In this document: in pieces, positions 9,660 to 19,015 of the stretch
Layout: each line of letters begins with the position of its first letter
How positions within the stretch are numbered: position 1 is the stretch's first letter
NCBI GenBank assembly: GCA_003281405.1
Contig: QCCD01000001.1
Coordinates: 132,866-196,865 of the forward strand
Reading direction: 5' to 3'
Origin: Prochlorococcus sp. AG-347-K16
Lineage (GTDB): Bacteria > Cyanobacteriota > Cyanobacteriia > PCC-6307 > Cyanobiaceae
Length of the DNA: 64,000 nt
Program-made: the position numbers and the translations under genes
Notes under the pieces: generated by a model
What the model was told of the DNA's origin: nothing
The model's input: the letters and a program-made list of their open reading frames with translations, nothing else
The model's database searches: none

Positions 9660-9766
9660 ACTACCTAAACTCATTGTTTGATAATTATGAATTATTAAGA
9701 TTTACATTAGACATAAATAATTGTTAATTGAATTAATTAAGAGTTTTAAAAATTTATTTAAGCTAT

Positions 9767-9940
9767 TCAAATAAATTTTTTATAATAATTTTTCATGTAA
9801 GATACTTGTTCTTGATTAATATGATTAATTGTTGTTTTCTTATCCTTGCTAAGTGATTTAATTAATATTGTAGAAATGATTATTATTATTAGTATGATTA
9901 ATAAATCTCCAACAGTAACCCCTCTCTCCTTAAGATTCAT
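9767..9940 (-). CDS. Small membrane protein with prepilin-like N-terminus
   Basis: From internal Met: MNLKERGVTVGDLLIILIIIIISTILIKSLSKDKK... Confidence 0.45.
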   Translation of the reverse strand: MNLKERGVTVGDLLIILIIIIISTILIKSLSKDKKTTINHINQEQVSYMKNYYKKFI

Positions 9941-10103
9941 AATAAAACATATATATTGACTAAATATAGCCTTTTTTGTTTGATAAACTAAATTTTTTAA
10001 CAAACGTGCTAAAAATAAAGTTTAAGTAAACATAAAAAGAATATAAAAATATTAAGACCAAAACCTTTTAAATCATATAAAAAGAAATAGATGAATTACT
10101 TTT

Positions 10104-10283
10104 ATGGAAGTTAAAAATGAAATTAATTGTTCCAACACTCCTAATTTTTTCTCTAAAGAGATGATTATCACAAAAAAATTTCTTAACAAAAATCATCTCA
10201 AATTAACTTATCAAAAACAGCTGATCTCAGATCTAGATTATAAGCACAAGGAATGGTCAAAATCGATTGAAAGTAAATTTTAA
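10104..10283 (+). CDS. Small hypothetical protein
   Basis: MEVKNEINCSNTPNFFSKEMIITKKFLNKNHLKLTYQKQLISDLDYKHKEWSKSIESKF*. Confidence 0.4.
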   Translation: MEVKNEINCSNTPNFFSKEMIITKKFLNKNHLKLTYQKQLISDLDYKHKEWSKSIESKF

Positions 10284-10432
10284 AAGCTTTCGTTGATTAT
10301 ATTTAAAAGTTTATTTCTTTTATTTGTATTTTTCTCTTCCCAACGAAGAGTTACTTCATCATTAATGATAGGTTTTGCTTCATAAGCTAAATACCAAAGA
10401 ATAAATCCGGCAGGAAATATTAAAATATGCAT
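10280..10432 (-). CDS. Small hypothetical protein with N-terminal hydrophobic segment
   Basis: MHILIFPAGFILWYLAYEAKPIINDEVTLRWEEKNTNKRNKLLNIINESF*. Confidence 0.5.
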   Translation of the reverse strand: MHILIFPAGFILWYLAYEAKPIINDEVTLRWEEKNTNKRNKLLNIINESF

Positions 10433-10460
10433 AGCAAAATTAGTTGACTTAAATCAAATA

Positions 10461-10495
10461 TAGTGCAACACTTGTATTGTGCAAGTGTGACACTA
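10461..10495. promoter_or_regulatory. Imperfect palindrome upstream of RHH-like ORF
   Basis: TAGTGCAACACTTG-N7-CAAGTGTGACACTA, 12/14 arm positions complementary. Confidence 0.6.
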
Positions 10496-10508
10496 ATTAT
10501 TTTTAATT

Positions 10509-10874
10509 ATGCCCTCCCCGAGGAAAAGAATTGGTTTTTTGCCAAGTGAAGAAGTTCATAAAATTATTGAAGAATTGTGCACAGCTAATGAATTTAGTCA
10601 GTCAAAAGTTACAGGTTTATTGGTCGAAGAAGCATTAAGGTCTCGAGGAGTATTAAATAAATCTTTTAGTCAAGATAAAATTGAAAGTGAAGTTTTGATA
10701 AATTTTTCCTTAGATCAAAAAACATTCTCTGAATGTAATAAATCTCCAGAAAATGACGATGACTATACAATTAATAAAAAAGTTTTATCTGATGATATCA
10801 AGATGATGCATGAATTTATTGAGTTTAAGTATTTTAAGAAAGTTATGAATCGAAATAATAATATTTTTGAATAA
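10509..10874 (+). CDS. Ribbon-helix-helix (CopG/Arc-like) putative DNA-binding protein
   Basis: Basic N-terminus PRKRIGFLPSEEVHKIIEELCTANEFSQSKVTGLLVEEALRSRG resembles RHH layout. Confidence 0.5.
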   Translation: MPSPRKRIGFLPSEEVHKIIEELCTANEFSQSKVTGLLVEEALRSRGVLNKSFSQDKIESEVLINFSLDQKTFSECNKSPENDDDYTINKKVLSDDIKMMHEFIEFKYFKKVMNRNNNIFE

Positions 10875-10875
10875 A

Positions 10876-10886
10876 TAGTGTCACAC
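10876..10886. repeat. Inverted copy of upstream half-site immediately after RHH-like ORF
   Basis: TAGTGTCACAC is the exact reverse complement of GTGTGACACTA at 10485-10495. Confidence 0.6.
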
Positions 10887-11004
10887 CCCTAATGTTTATA
10901 TTGGATTTCTTTTCAATGGAATCTAGAAATTAAGAAATAATAAATATTTTGAGAATATTTCTTATCAACTTAAAGAAGAGGGATCCAAAATAAATTGAAT
11001 CTTT

Positions 11005-11065
11005 AAAAATTTAGCGGACTAAATCCTCGTGGAGATATGAACCTTAGCCCGCTTTAAAAAAATAG
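11005..11065. ncRNA. Candidate structured RNA/terminator element
   Basis: AGCGGaCTAA (11013-11022) pairs with TTAGcCCGCT (11044-11053); inner ATCCTC-GTG-GAGAT hairpin. Confidence 0.3.
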
Positions 11066-11142
11066 CAATAAAAAAATTTAAATACAATAAGTATGTATAT
11101 TTACTTTTGATTTAAAATTGGAATATAAAAACTCTATATATA

Positions 11143-11295
11143 ATGGCAGTAAGTGAATTAAATAAAGACACACATGATCAAATATGTGATCTTCTTGAGA
11201 ATATTCAGCAAATAGAGAAACTTAAAAATAAAGATATACAAATTTTGCTTGATAAGATAGTTAAAAAATATGGAGGGAAAGTAGTAAATAAATGA
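11143..11295 (+). CDS. Small hypothetical protein, overlaps next ORF by ATGA
   Basis: MAVSELNKDTHDQICDLLENIQQIEKLKNKDIQILLDKIVKKYGGKVVNK*. Confidence 0.5.
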   Translation: MAVSELNKDTHDQICDLLENIQQIEKLKNKDIQILLDKIVKKYGGKVVNK

Positions 11296-11681
11296 AACGC
11301 CTATTATTCCCACTATTAGTTTTGCTTACTTTACCAAGTATTGTACATAGCTCCCACTTAAATAATCAGGGAGAACTTATAGTCACCTCAGAAAGCACTA
11401 GGGAATCAATCGAGTTGGCAAAATATCTTAAAGATAATGGTGCAGTTAAATATTCAGCATATTGGTGTCCTAATTGCCTTAATCAAAGTGAATTATTTGG
11501 TAAGCAAGCTTATAGAGAACTTAATGTAGTTGAATGTGCAAGAGATGGCCTAAATAGTCAAACTCAATTATGCATTGATAAAAAAATTAAAGGGTTTCCT
11601 ACATGGGAAATAAATGGAAAACTAATTTTAGGTGTACTTTCACTAAAAGAGTTATCAAAGTTGAGTGGATTTAAGAATTAA
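11292..11681 (+). CDS. Secreted thioredoxin-like protein (resembles Trx domain of cyanobacterial VKOR fusions)
   Basis: Signal peptide plus YSAYWCPNCLNQSELFGKQA and cis-Pro-like GFPTWEINGK. Confidence 0.75.
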   Translation: MKRLLFPLLVLLTLPSIVHSSHLNNQGELIVTSESTRESIELAKYLKDNGAVKYSAYWCPNCLNQSELFGKQAYRELNVVECARDGLNSQTQLCIDKKIKGFPTWEINGKLILGVLSLKELSKLSGFKN

Positions 11682-11704
11682 GGAAAATGTAAGATGATTA
11701 ATGG

Positions 11705-11854
11705 TTAGATATTAAAGGTTATTTTTTGAGAACCTTTCATACATCCTCCAGCTGGATAGTTAATTACTTTTTTTGATATTAATCCAATACTGATAGCAAC
11801 CATTCCAATACCAAATAAAGCTCTTGATCTTTTGCTTGAGACGAGATACTTCAT
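11705..11854 (-). CDS. Small single-TM hypothetical protein
   Basis: MKYLVSSKRSRALFGIGMVAISIGLISKKVINYPAGGCMKGSQKITFNI*. Confidence 0.45.
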   Translation of the reverse strand: MKYLVSSKRSRALFGIGMVAISIGLISKKVINYPAGGCMKGSQKITFNI

Positions 11855-12207
11855 TGGGTATTTATAATTATTAAATAGTAGGGATTATTAAATTATAAAG
11901 TGGATCTTTTTGTTAAAAAAATAAAAAGTAATAATAAATCTATAATTTTTTAAAATAAGTTTGAGATATTAGATATCTTGAAAATCCCTAATCAATAAAA
12001 GCTTATATATCTTTATTTCAGTATTTTTAGTTTGTATTTGACAGTCTTTCTACAATTAAAATGAGACTTTTATTTTTTTATGAAAAATAAAGAATTTAAT
12101 GTGACTCAAGGAATGGCTTTGTTACTTTTGAAGCCATTAAATTTACCCGCTAACTACGTCCTAAATCTCATAATTTATATAACTAATCCTAGTAACAATA
12201 TTGGATA

Positions 12208-12459
12208 CTAATAGTCTTCCCAAACTGGATTGGTTCTCCTCCAACCATGAGCGATTAACTTTCTCCATTCATCTCTAGCTTTATCAACTTTAAGTTCTTC
12301 TCTGGTTGTCATAAGAGGTGGTTCTTTTCCTAAAACACCAAGAATTCTTCCAGAGTCAATAAACATATATTCAAAAAATCTATCTTTATTTTTATTATTC
12401 TTTGAAAACCTTTTAACTCTTGAACGATTCGAATTTATAAGCCAAAAATTTTCTGTCAA
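12208..12459 (-). CDS. DUF1651-family protein
   Basis: Marine picocyanobacterial pattern: N-terminal W, DEWRKLIAHGWRRTNPVWED C-terminus. Confidence 0.65.
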   Translation of the reverse strand: MTENFWLINSNRSRVKRFSKNNKNKDRFFEYMFIDSGRILGVLGKEPPLMTTREELKVDKARDEWRKLIAHGWRRTNPVWEDY

Positions 12460-12470
12460 TCTTACTTATA

Positions 12471-12758
12471 TTATGTTTTCTCAATTGGAGCCATTGTTAA
12501 TCCTTTGCTTAATAGTTGCTCATGATATAGCTCTGCTTGTTCAAGATTACCTCTCCATACCTCTGCAGATCCTGTCTTGTCAACTTTGATTGTTAGATCC
12601 CATGCCCTTTGTTCACTCATGCTTGGGATTATTGTTAGAAGGCAATTTGCGACATGCTGAAAAGTATTAAAATTGTCATCAAGAACCACAACTCTTGCTT
12701 CTGGATATTTTGCTTTAGATTTTTTTGGATCTAAGACTGCGCTGAGTGAATTAAACAT
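12471..12758 (-). CDS. clpS: ATP-dependent Clp protease adaptor ClpS
   Basis: VVLDDNFNTFQHVANCLLTIIPSMS... ClpS core. Confidence 0.85.
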   Translation of the reverse strand: MFNSLSAVLDPKKSKAKYPEARVVVLDDNFNTFQHVANCLLTIIPSMSEQRAWDLTIKVDKTGSAEVWRGNLEQAELYHEQLLSKGLTMAPIEKT

Positions 12759-12825
12759 TATTGTCTTTAATAGTTTAATTAAATTAAAATTTTACCTATG
12801 TTCTTCAATTGAAAAGTATTGAAAA

Positions 12826-12899
<74 letters not shown>

Positions 12900-12928
12900 A
12901 TGGGAATATTGTAAGGCATTGGTTGTAC

Positions 12929-13411
12929 TTAATTATCATTTTGAAAATATATTTGTTTGTGGGCCTCATATATAGCAATTCCGCATGCAACGGAAAGGTT
13001 TAGACTTCTAACACCTTTTTGATCGTTGTTTCCAGTCTGTATATTCGGCATAAATATTGATATTAAAAAGTCGCTTTTATCAATAATGGAATTGGGTAAT
13101 CCTGAATCTTCTCTCCCAAATAGCAAAATATCATCTTGCTTAAATTTAAAATCCTTCAAATATGATCCATTTTTTTTACTAAAAGAAATTATTCTTTTTG
13201 TTGATTTTGAGGATAAAAATTTTTCAAAATTCTCATACTGATTTACAGTAACTAGAGGCCAATAGTCTAATCCTGCTCTTTTTAAATATTTATCTTCTAG
13301 CTTAAAACCCAAGGGCTCTATAAGATTTAAAGGTATATTAAATGCAGCACATGATCTGGCAATATTACCAGTATTTTGTGGGATTCTAGGTTCAAAAAGA
13401 GCAACTTCCAA
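12929..13411 (-). CDS. trmL: tRNA (cytidine/uridine-2'-O-)-methyltransferase, SpoU/TrmL type
   Basis: LFEPRIPQNTGNIARSC, LFGREDSGLP, RSLNLSVACGIAIYEA. Confidence 0.92.
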   Translation of the reverse strand: MEVALFEPRIPQNTGNIARSCAAFNIPLNLIEPLGFKLEDKYLKRAGLDYWPLVTVNQYENFEKFLSSKSTKRIISFSKKNGSYLKDFKFKQDDILLFGREDSGLPNSIIDKSDFLISIFMPNIQTGNNDQKGVRSLNLSVACGIAIYEAHKQIYFQNDN

Positions 13412-13413
13412 TT

Positions 13414-13974
13414 TTAAGCGGGTATTTCAATACTTATTTCATCTATTTTGATTGCTCTACCATTTATTGCCAGCCAATTATCTTTTGATATTTTGGTTAT
13501 TCTCTTTTGAAGTTCGCCGATTCTTTCAATGTAAGTATTACCAATTTTATATTCAGAGACCAGACTCCAACCTACCTGTTCTCCAACAATAATTGTTAAA
13601 CTTTTTCTTTTCATTAATAGACTTATAAGTGAATTCATTTTTGTTGACCATTCATTTTGTTCCTTGCCAATACTGTTCATAACGAATCCGCCAATAGAAT
13701 CTATTAATAATGGACCTTCTTCTTTCCCTAATGTATTTAATAGATCTGTCGTTTCTATTAATTTCCAATCTTTTGGCCTTCTTTTTCGATGTAAATTAAT
13801 TTTATCTTGCCATTCTTTATCATCCAAATTGTTTTCAGATAAGGCAACGTATGATAAATTTTTTACCTCCTTTGCAAGATGCTCCGCGAATTCACTTTTG
13901 CCGCTTTTTGTCCCCCCTGTAATAAAAACTATATAAGATGAATATTCACTAATACTTAAATTCTTAACCTTCAT
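13414..13974 (-). CDS. cobU: Adenosylcobinamide kinase/guanylyltransferase
   Basis: FITGGTKSGKSEFAEHLA P-loop, LHRKRRPKDWKLIET. Confidence 0.92.
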   Translation of the reverse strand: MKVKNLSISEYSSYIVFITGGTKSGKSEFAEHLAKEVKNLSYVALSENNLDDKEWQDKINLHRKRRPKDWKLIETTDLLNTLGKEEGPLLIDSIGGFVMNSIGKEQNEWSTKMNSLISLLMKRKSLTIIVGEQVGWSLVSEYKIGNTYIERIGELQKRITKISKDNWLAINGRAIKIDEISIEIPA

Positions 13975-13984
13975 AAATTCCCTA

Positions 13985-14296
13985 TTATTTAGAGAAATAC
14001 CACCAGGTTGCTAAAGGAATAATTGTGGCAGCAATTAACAAACCTATAACTATATAAGTAGCAGTTGAACTCTCAGTATCTTTTGATCTCATAGTGTTAA
14101 AATTTGGATCCACTACAGGGTTGTCGATAGATGAGGGCTGACTCTTTTCGTAATTTATAACAGTCTTCTGTTGAGTAACACCAAAATATTTATTTATACT
14201 ATTAATTTCATTAGCGTATGTAGTCGAAGGGATAATAATGAAAATAAAGCCAGTAAAGATAATGGAAAGTATATATTTATTGATGTTTAGGTTCAT
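13985..14296 (-). CDS. Hypothetical protein with signal peptide and C-terminal TM
   Basis: 103-aa ORF, two hydrophobic ends. Confidence 0.6.
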   Translation of the reverse strand: MNLNINKYILSIIFTGFIFIIIPSTTYANEINSINKYFGVTQQKTVINYEKSQPSSIDNPVVDPNFNTMRSKDTESSTATYIVIGLLIAATIIPLATWWYFSK

Positions 14297-14407
14297 TTTG
14301 AGATGTTTTGATTAATTATATATTAAAAACCAAATGTTTGAGTAATTTAAAATGTACTAAACAATATAATGTTTGCATAATTTAATTAGAAATAACATAT
14401 TTAAAAT

Positions 14408-15034
14408 ATGGGATTCAATGGGAAATCATTAATAACTGTCGGTGTAATACTCTTTATTTTTCAGATAGCAAATTTCATTTCAATAGATACAATCACTCCT
14501 GAGCTTGAAAGAGCACAAGTATTAGCTGCAATAGCTTCGTTAATTATTATTTTGATAGGTTTTTTATTTAAACAATTCCAAACCATAGCTGGTGAGAAAG
14601 CTGTTTTAAAAGGAGAAAATAAGTTTATCTTCGATAGAAGCATGCCTGATGAAGTTATTGATGAACTTGCATGGGGTTCTGAAGCGATATTAACTTCTAC
14701 AGCAGCAGCAGCAATATTAATCCACAATGATGGCGTTAATATACTGAGGAGGGGAATAACTTCAAGTAATGATTTTAAACCTGGGGAAACTTGTCTGAGA
14801 TCTATAAAAGATATGAAAATAATATCATTAGCAAATACTAAATTTTATCCTGGAAGAGATGAATTTTTTAATTTTTGTGCCGAAATTCCATCTATCTTAG
14901 TTGTACCTATAAATAGTAAGGCTTTTATATTGATTGGAGGCTGGAGTGCTAAGTGTTTTACAAAGTCTGATGAAAAATGGATTAATAACTGGTCCAAAAA
15001 AATTAATAATATTTTTTCAAAAAATAAAATTTAA
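14408..15034 (+). CDS. CCB2/CCB4-like cytochrome b6f cofactor assembly protein
   Basis: Two N-terminal TM helices then soluble domain, overall CCB2/4 resemblance. Confidence 0.6.
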   Translation: MGFNGKSLITVGVILFIFQIANFISIDTITPELERAQVLAAIASLIIILIGFLFKQFQTIAGEKAVLKGENKFIFDRSMPDEVIDELAWGSEAILTSTAAAAILIHNDGVNILRRGITSSNDFKPGETCLRSIKDMKIISLANTKFYPGRDEFFNFCAEIPSILVVPINSKAFILIGGWSAKCFTKSDEKWINNWSKKINNIFSKNKI

Positions 15035-15654
15035 AAATAAATTATTGATTTTACTCTTTTATCTTGTGCTTTAAAACTTACTGATTCAGTAATTAAATTA
15101 TAGTACGCATTTTCTGAATTTATTTCATATTTATTTTCGTTATTTTCATCTTTTATTATATATTTTACTGGATTGAAAAATTCAATTATGTTATCTGAAC
15201 CCAATATGGCTTTTCCTGAATTTAAGATTATATTTTGATTTTCAAATCTTATATTACCCTCTAATAAATAGTTGGTATTTTCTATATTCCAAATAAAATT
15301 ATCAGCATATAAAATATCCCCATCTTTTTTAAGAGTTTTTAATTTAACATTACCTTTCAATTTCAAGAGTTTATTGTTGTCTGATAATGTAGATTCTTCT
15401 GAACTAATAATATATTTAGTTTCTTTCCCATTGAGAATATTAATGATAGGGTTTTTTAAATTAAATTCTAAATCAATATTGTTATAACTTGAATTTGGAC
15501 TGGTAATTGAATATATTTTATCTCCGCTTTTAGAGAAAATAGTCATATCTAAACTTTCTATTTTTTGTATTACTTTATTTTCATCAATTACATTTGGGGA
15601 GCAACCAAGCATAAATAATGGAAGGAAAATTATTAATCTATAAATGTTGCTCAT
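15031..15654 (-). CDS. LptC-like LPS-export protein (lipoprotein)
   Basis: LFMLGCS lipobox; LSDNNKLLKLKGNVKL... LptC-like repeats. Confidence 0.7.
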   Translation of the reverse strand: MSNIYRLIIFLPLFMLGCSPNVIDENKVIQKIESLDMTIFSKSGDKIYSITSPNSSYNNIDLEFNLKNPIINILNGKETKYIISSEESTLSDNNKLLKLKGNVKLKTLKKDGDILYADNFIWNIENTNYLLEGNIRFENQNIILNSGKAILGSDNIIEFFNPVKYIIKDENNENKYEINSENAYYNLITESVSFKAQDKRVKSIIYF

Positions 15655-17182
15655 ACTCCAGTTTATTTATGATTGGGGTGGGTTTAGGAAGACTTGAGTT
15701 ACTTACCAATAATCCCCAACTTAACTGTTGTTTCCAAGAAATTTCTTCTCTGTATATAGAACCAAGTTGCTCATTAATTTTTGTAGATAATTCGGGCAAT
15801 AAAGGTATTAATAACAATCCTATTATTCGGGTACTTTCTAAAACGTTATAAATAATTTGTTTAACTAGAGGTAGATTATCTTTATCTTTTATTAACAGCC
15901 ATGGCTGATTATCATTCAAATACAAATTTGTATTAATTGCTAAGCTAAGGACTTCATTAGCTGCAAGATCTAATTTGTAGTTATCAAAGTTATTAATATA
16001 GTTTTCGACTGCAATTTTTGCAGATTTCTCTAATTTATTATCATTTAAAATTTTTTCATTATTTGGAACTTTATTGTCAAACCATTTTCTAGACATAGAT
16101 GATGTTCTATTTAATAAATTACCAATTGTATTAGCTAAGTCATTATTGATAATGTCAACAAATCTTTTATCTTGAAAATCTCCATCATTTCCAAGTGATA
16201 TGTCTTTAATGAGGTACCACCTTACAGGATCATTTCCATATTTTGTAAGCAATAAATCAGGGTCAAGTACATTTCCCAAACTTTTACCCATTTTTTGCCC
16301 CTCTCTTGTAAGAAACCCATGCCCAAAAACCTTTTGAGGGACTTTCATATTGGCAGAAATAAGCATTGCGGGCCAATATACAGCATGGAATCTCAGAATA
16401 TCTTTACCAATAAAATGAACATCAGCTGGCCATCCTCCATTAATTGATTTTTCCAATGTATGTTCTATTGAATCAGAGCTAATGGCGCTTACATATCCAA
16501 GTAAGGCATCAAACCATACATAAAAGGTATGGTTATCGTAACCAGGGACTGGAATTCCCCATGAGACATTTGTTCTTGAAATTGAAAAATCCTTTAAACC
16601 TCTAGATACAAAATTTATAATTTCATTCTTTCTTTCTATTGGCTCTATAAAAGAAGGTTCGTTGATTATTTTCTCAATTTCTTTTTGATATTTTGAAAGC
16701 CTAAAAAAGAGATTCTCTTCATTTTTCCATTCTAGATTTTTTTGATGTATTGGACACTTGTATGTAGGTGAGTTTTCTGGATTGTCTTTAAATTCTTCAC
16801 AACCTACACAATACCAACCTTTTTGAATTCCCATATAGATATCATCTGATGCTTTTACTCTTTCATAAAATTCATTAACAACAAATTCATGATTTTTTGA
16901 ACTTGTTCTTATAAATTTATCAAAGGATATATTCCAATTTTTCCAATTATTTTTAAAGATTTCTGAGATTTCATCACAATGTGATTTTGGTTCAATACCC
17001 TTTTCATTAGCTGTTCTTTGTATTTTTAAACCATGTTCATCAACACCAGTGATGAAAATAACATCTTCACCTGCAAGCCTTTTATATCTAGCTATTGAGT
17101 CACAAATTATTGTTGTATATACACTTCCTAAATGAGGTTTATCATTAACATAGTATAAAGGTGAAGTAATGACAAAAGTCAT
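15638..17182 (-). CDS. metG: Methionyl-tRNA synthetase
   Basis: SPLYYVNDKPHLGSVY (HIGH region), GQKMGKSLGNVLDP (KMSKS region). Confidence 0.97.
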   Translation of the reverse strand: MTFVITSPLYYVNDKPHLGSVYTTIICDSIARYKRLAGEDVIFITGVDEHGLKIQRTANEKGIEPKSHCDEISEIFKNNWKNWNISFDKFIRTSSKNHEFVVNEFYERVKASDDIYMGIQKGWYCVGCEEFKDNPENSPTYKCPIHQKNLEWKNEENLFFRLSKYQKEIEKIINEPSFIEPIERKNEIINFVSRGLKDFSISRTNVSWGIPVPGYDNHTFYVWFDALLGYVSAISSDSIEHTLEKSINGGWPADVHFIGKDILRFHAVYWPAMLISANMKVPQKVFGHGFLTREGQKMGKSLGNVLDPDLLLTKYGNDPVRWYLIKDISLGNDGDFQDKRFVDIINNDLANTIGNLLNRTSSMSRKWFDNKVPNNEKILNDNKLEKSAKIAVENYINNFDNYKLDLAANEVLSLAINTNLYLNDNQPWLLIKDKDNLPLVKQIIYNVLESTRIIGLLLIPLLPELSTKINEQLGSIYREEISWKQQLSWGLLVSNSSLPKPTPIINKLEYEQHL

Positions 17183-17250
17183 AAAGCTTTTTTATTAATA
17201 CTAACAGATATTTTTTAAACCAATAACAACCTACTATATTTATTATTTTA

Positions 17251-18435
17251 TTAATAAATAAACTCTAAAAGATTACTATCATTTTTAATATATTTAACTT
17301 TATATATTTTATTACTATAAATTTCTATTGATACAAAAAGAGTAATAAGTATTTCAAGTGAATAATCTGGAAAATAAACTAAAGCTATATTTTTTTTATG
17401 ATTAATCCACTTAACGAATATTATTTTATAAAGAGCTTTTTGTTCATTCTCAAAAAATAAAGTTAAATATTTAAATTTATCGTTTTTAAATATATTATTA
17501 TTCTCTGATTGTCTAATCTTTGAATAATCAATAATCTTAGAGACTGAATCTTTACTTAGAACTTCGTAATTATTAATTTTATTATAGACTTGCCTTTGTA
17601 TAATTAAATCAAGATATCTTCTTAATGGTGATGTACATTGTACATACTTATTAAGGCCTAATGATTCATGGATTCCTGGCTTCGTTGTTATGTAACTTCT
17701 TCCCATATATTGTTTTAATATTATATATTTAATATCACTATCATTGTATCTATTAAGTATTTCAGATGGATTGCAGTTTAATTTTTGGATCCTAAATGCA
17801 GCCGCTAAATTATATTTATCTAAAAATAAACTTGTTATATAACCCATTAATATCATTGATTCTGCAACTATAATTTGTGATATTGTTTTCTCTAATTTAG
17901 TTAGTATAATCTTATCCTCATATAATTTAATTTTACTATTAGGACTTTCAAAAATAATTGCTCCTTGTTTTTTTCTGAATTTAATACTTTTTTCTAATAA
18001 ATTCTTAATCTCAATTAATTCTATTTCTTCTTTAGGTTGTATTTCTAATATTTCATTTGCATCTTCATATGTTAATTGATATTTTGGTTTTATTATTGCT
18101 TCTGTTATTTCATATTTATTTATGGATCCATCGTCATTAAATTCTATTGCTGCACTAATAGTTTCTGAAACTTTGTTTTGAGCTAGATTTGCCTTTTCAA
18201 GAATATCTTTAGGTAGCATTGGGACATATTCATCAATTAAATATAAACTGCTATTTCTCTTTCTTGCATTTAAATCAACGTTAGAGTCATGCAAAAAGAG
18301 TTTGCATGGATTACTAATATGTATCCATAATTTTTTTTTATTTCCTTCTTTTATTTCTAATGAAACAGCGTCATCAACCTCATGTGGATCATCAGAGTCA
18401 ATAATATATGTTTTTAAATTAGTTAAATCTTTCAA
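17251..18435 (-). CDS. RNase II-family exoribonuclease (intact RNB motifs)
   Basis: IDSDDPHEVDDAVS and CTSPLRRYLDLIIQRQV. Confidence 0.92.
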   Translation of the reverse strand: MKDLTNLKTYIIDSDDPHEVDDAVSLEIKEGNKKKLWIHISNPCKLFLHDSNVDLNARKRNSSLYLIDEYVPMLPKDILEKANLAQNKVSETISAAIEFNDDGSINKYEITEAIIKPKYQLTYEDANEILEIQPKEEIELIEIKNLLEKSIKFRKKQGAIIFESPNSKIKLYEDKIILTKLEKTISQIIVAESMILMGYITSLFLDKYNLAAAFRIQKLNCNPSEILNRYNDSDIKYIILKQYMGRSYITTKPGIHESLGLNKYVQCTSPLRRYLDLIIQRQVYNKINNYEVLSKDSVSKIIDYSKIRQSENNNIFKNDKFKYLTLFFENEQKALYKIIFVKWINHKKNIALVYFPDYSLEILITLFVSIEIYSNKIYKVKYIKNDSNLLEFIY

Positions 18436-18480
18436 ATATTTGAGATATTAATTATAGTGCCAACTATATTCAATATGAAA

Positions 18481-18702
18481 TTATCCTTCAGGATTAACGA
18501 AGGGTAAAAGAGCTACAATTCTTGCTCTCTTTACAGCTAATGTAAGATCTCTTTGTTGCTTAGAGGTTAAACCTGTCATCCTTCTTGGTAGGATTTTGCC
18601 CCTCTCAGTTATAAATTTTTTTAATAGTTCTACATCCTTATAGTCAATAGGATCACCAGGTTTGATAGGTGATAATTGTTTTTTAAAAATTGAATTAGCC
18701 AT
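18481..18702 (-). CDS. rpsR: 30S ribosomal protein S18
   Basis: [27 protein letters not shown]. Confidence 0.97.
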   Translation of the reverse strand: MANSIFKKQLSPIKPGDPIDYKDVELLKKFITERGKILPRRMTGLTSKQQRDLTLAVKRARIVALLPFVNPEG

Positions 18703-18719
18703 GATTTAATTTGATTTGA

Positions 18720-18914
18720 TTACTTAATTTCTTTGTGTATTGTCATTCTGTTTAAATGAGGATTAAACTTTTTTAGTTCTAATCTTTCGGTTGTATTTCT
18801 ACGATTCTTTTCAGTAGTATATCTTGAGACACCATTTGATCTCTTTGGATCTGTGCTTGTCCTAGCTTCAGTACATTCCAGGGTAACTACAACTCTTGTC
18901 CCTTTTTTGGCCAT
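18720..18914 (-). CDS. rpmG: 50S ribosomal protein L33
   Basis: [18 protein letters not shown]...[21 protein letters not shown]; start trimmed from ORF track. Confidence 0.97.
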   Translation of the reverse strand: MAKKGTRVVVTLECTEARTSTDPKRSNGVSRYTTEKNRRNTTERLELKKFNPHLNRMTIHKEIK

Positions 18915-19015
18915 TTTAATTAATACTTTATTGTATAATTTTCTATTGTACATCTTCAACAAACTTTTTTGAAGATATACTCATTTCTTTTATCATCATT
19001 GATTAAAAAATATAT

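Noticed and set aside
15618-15851. 77-aa plus-strand ORF across the lptC/metG overlap
   Set aside because: Antisense to both genes; no independent support.
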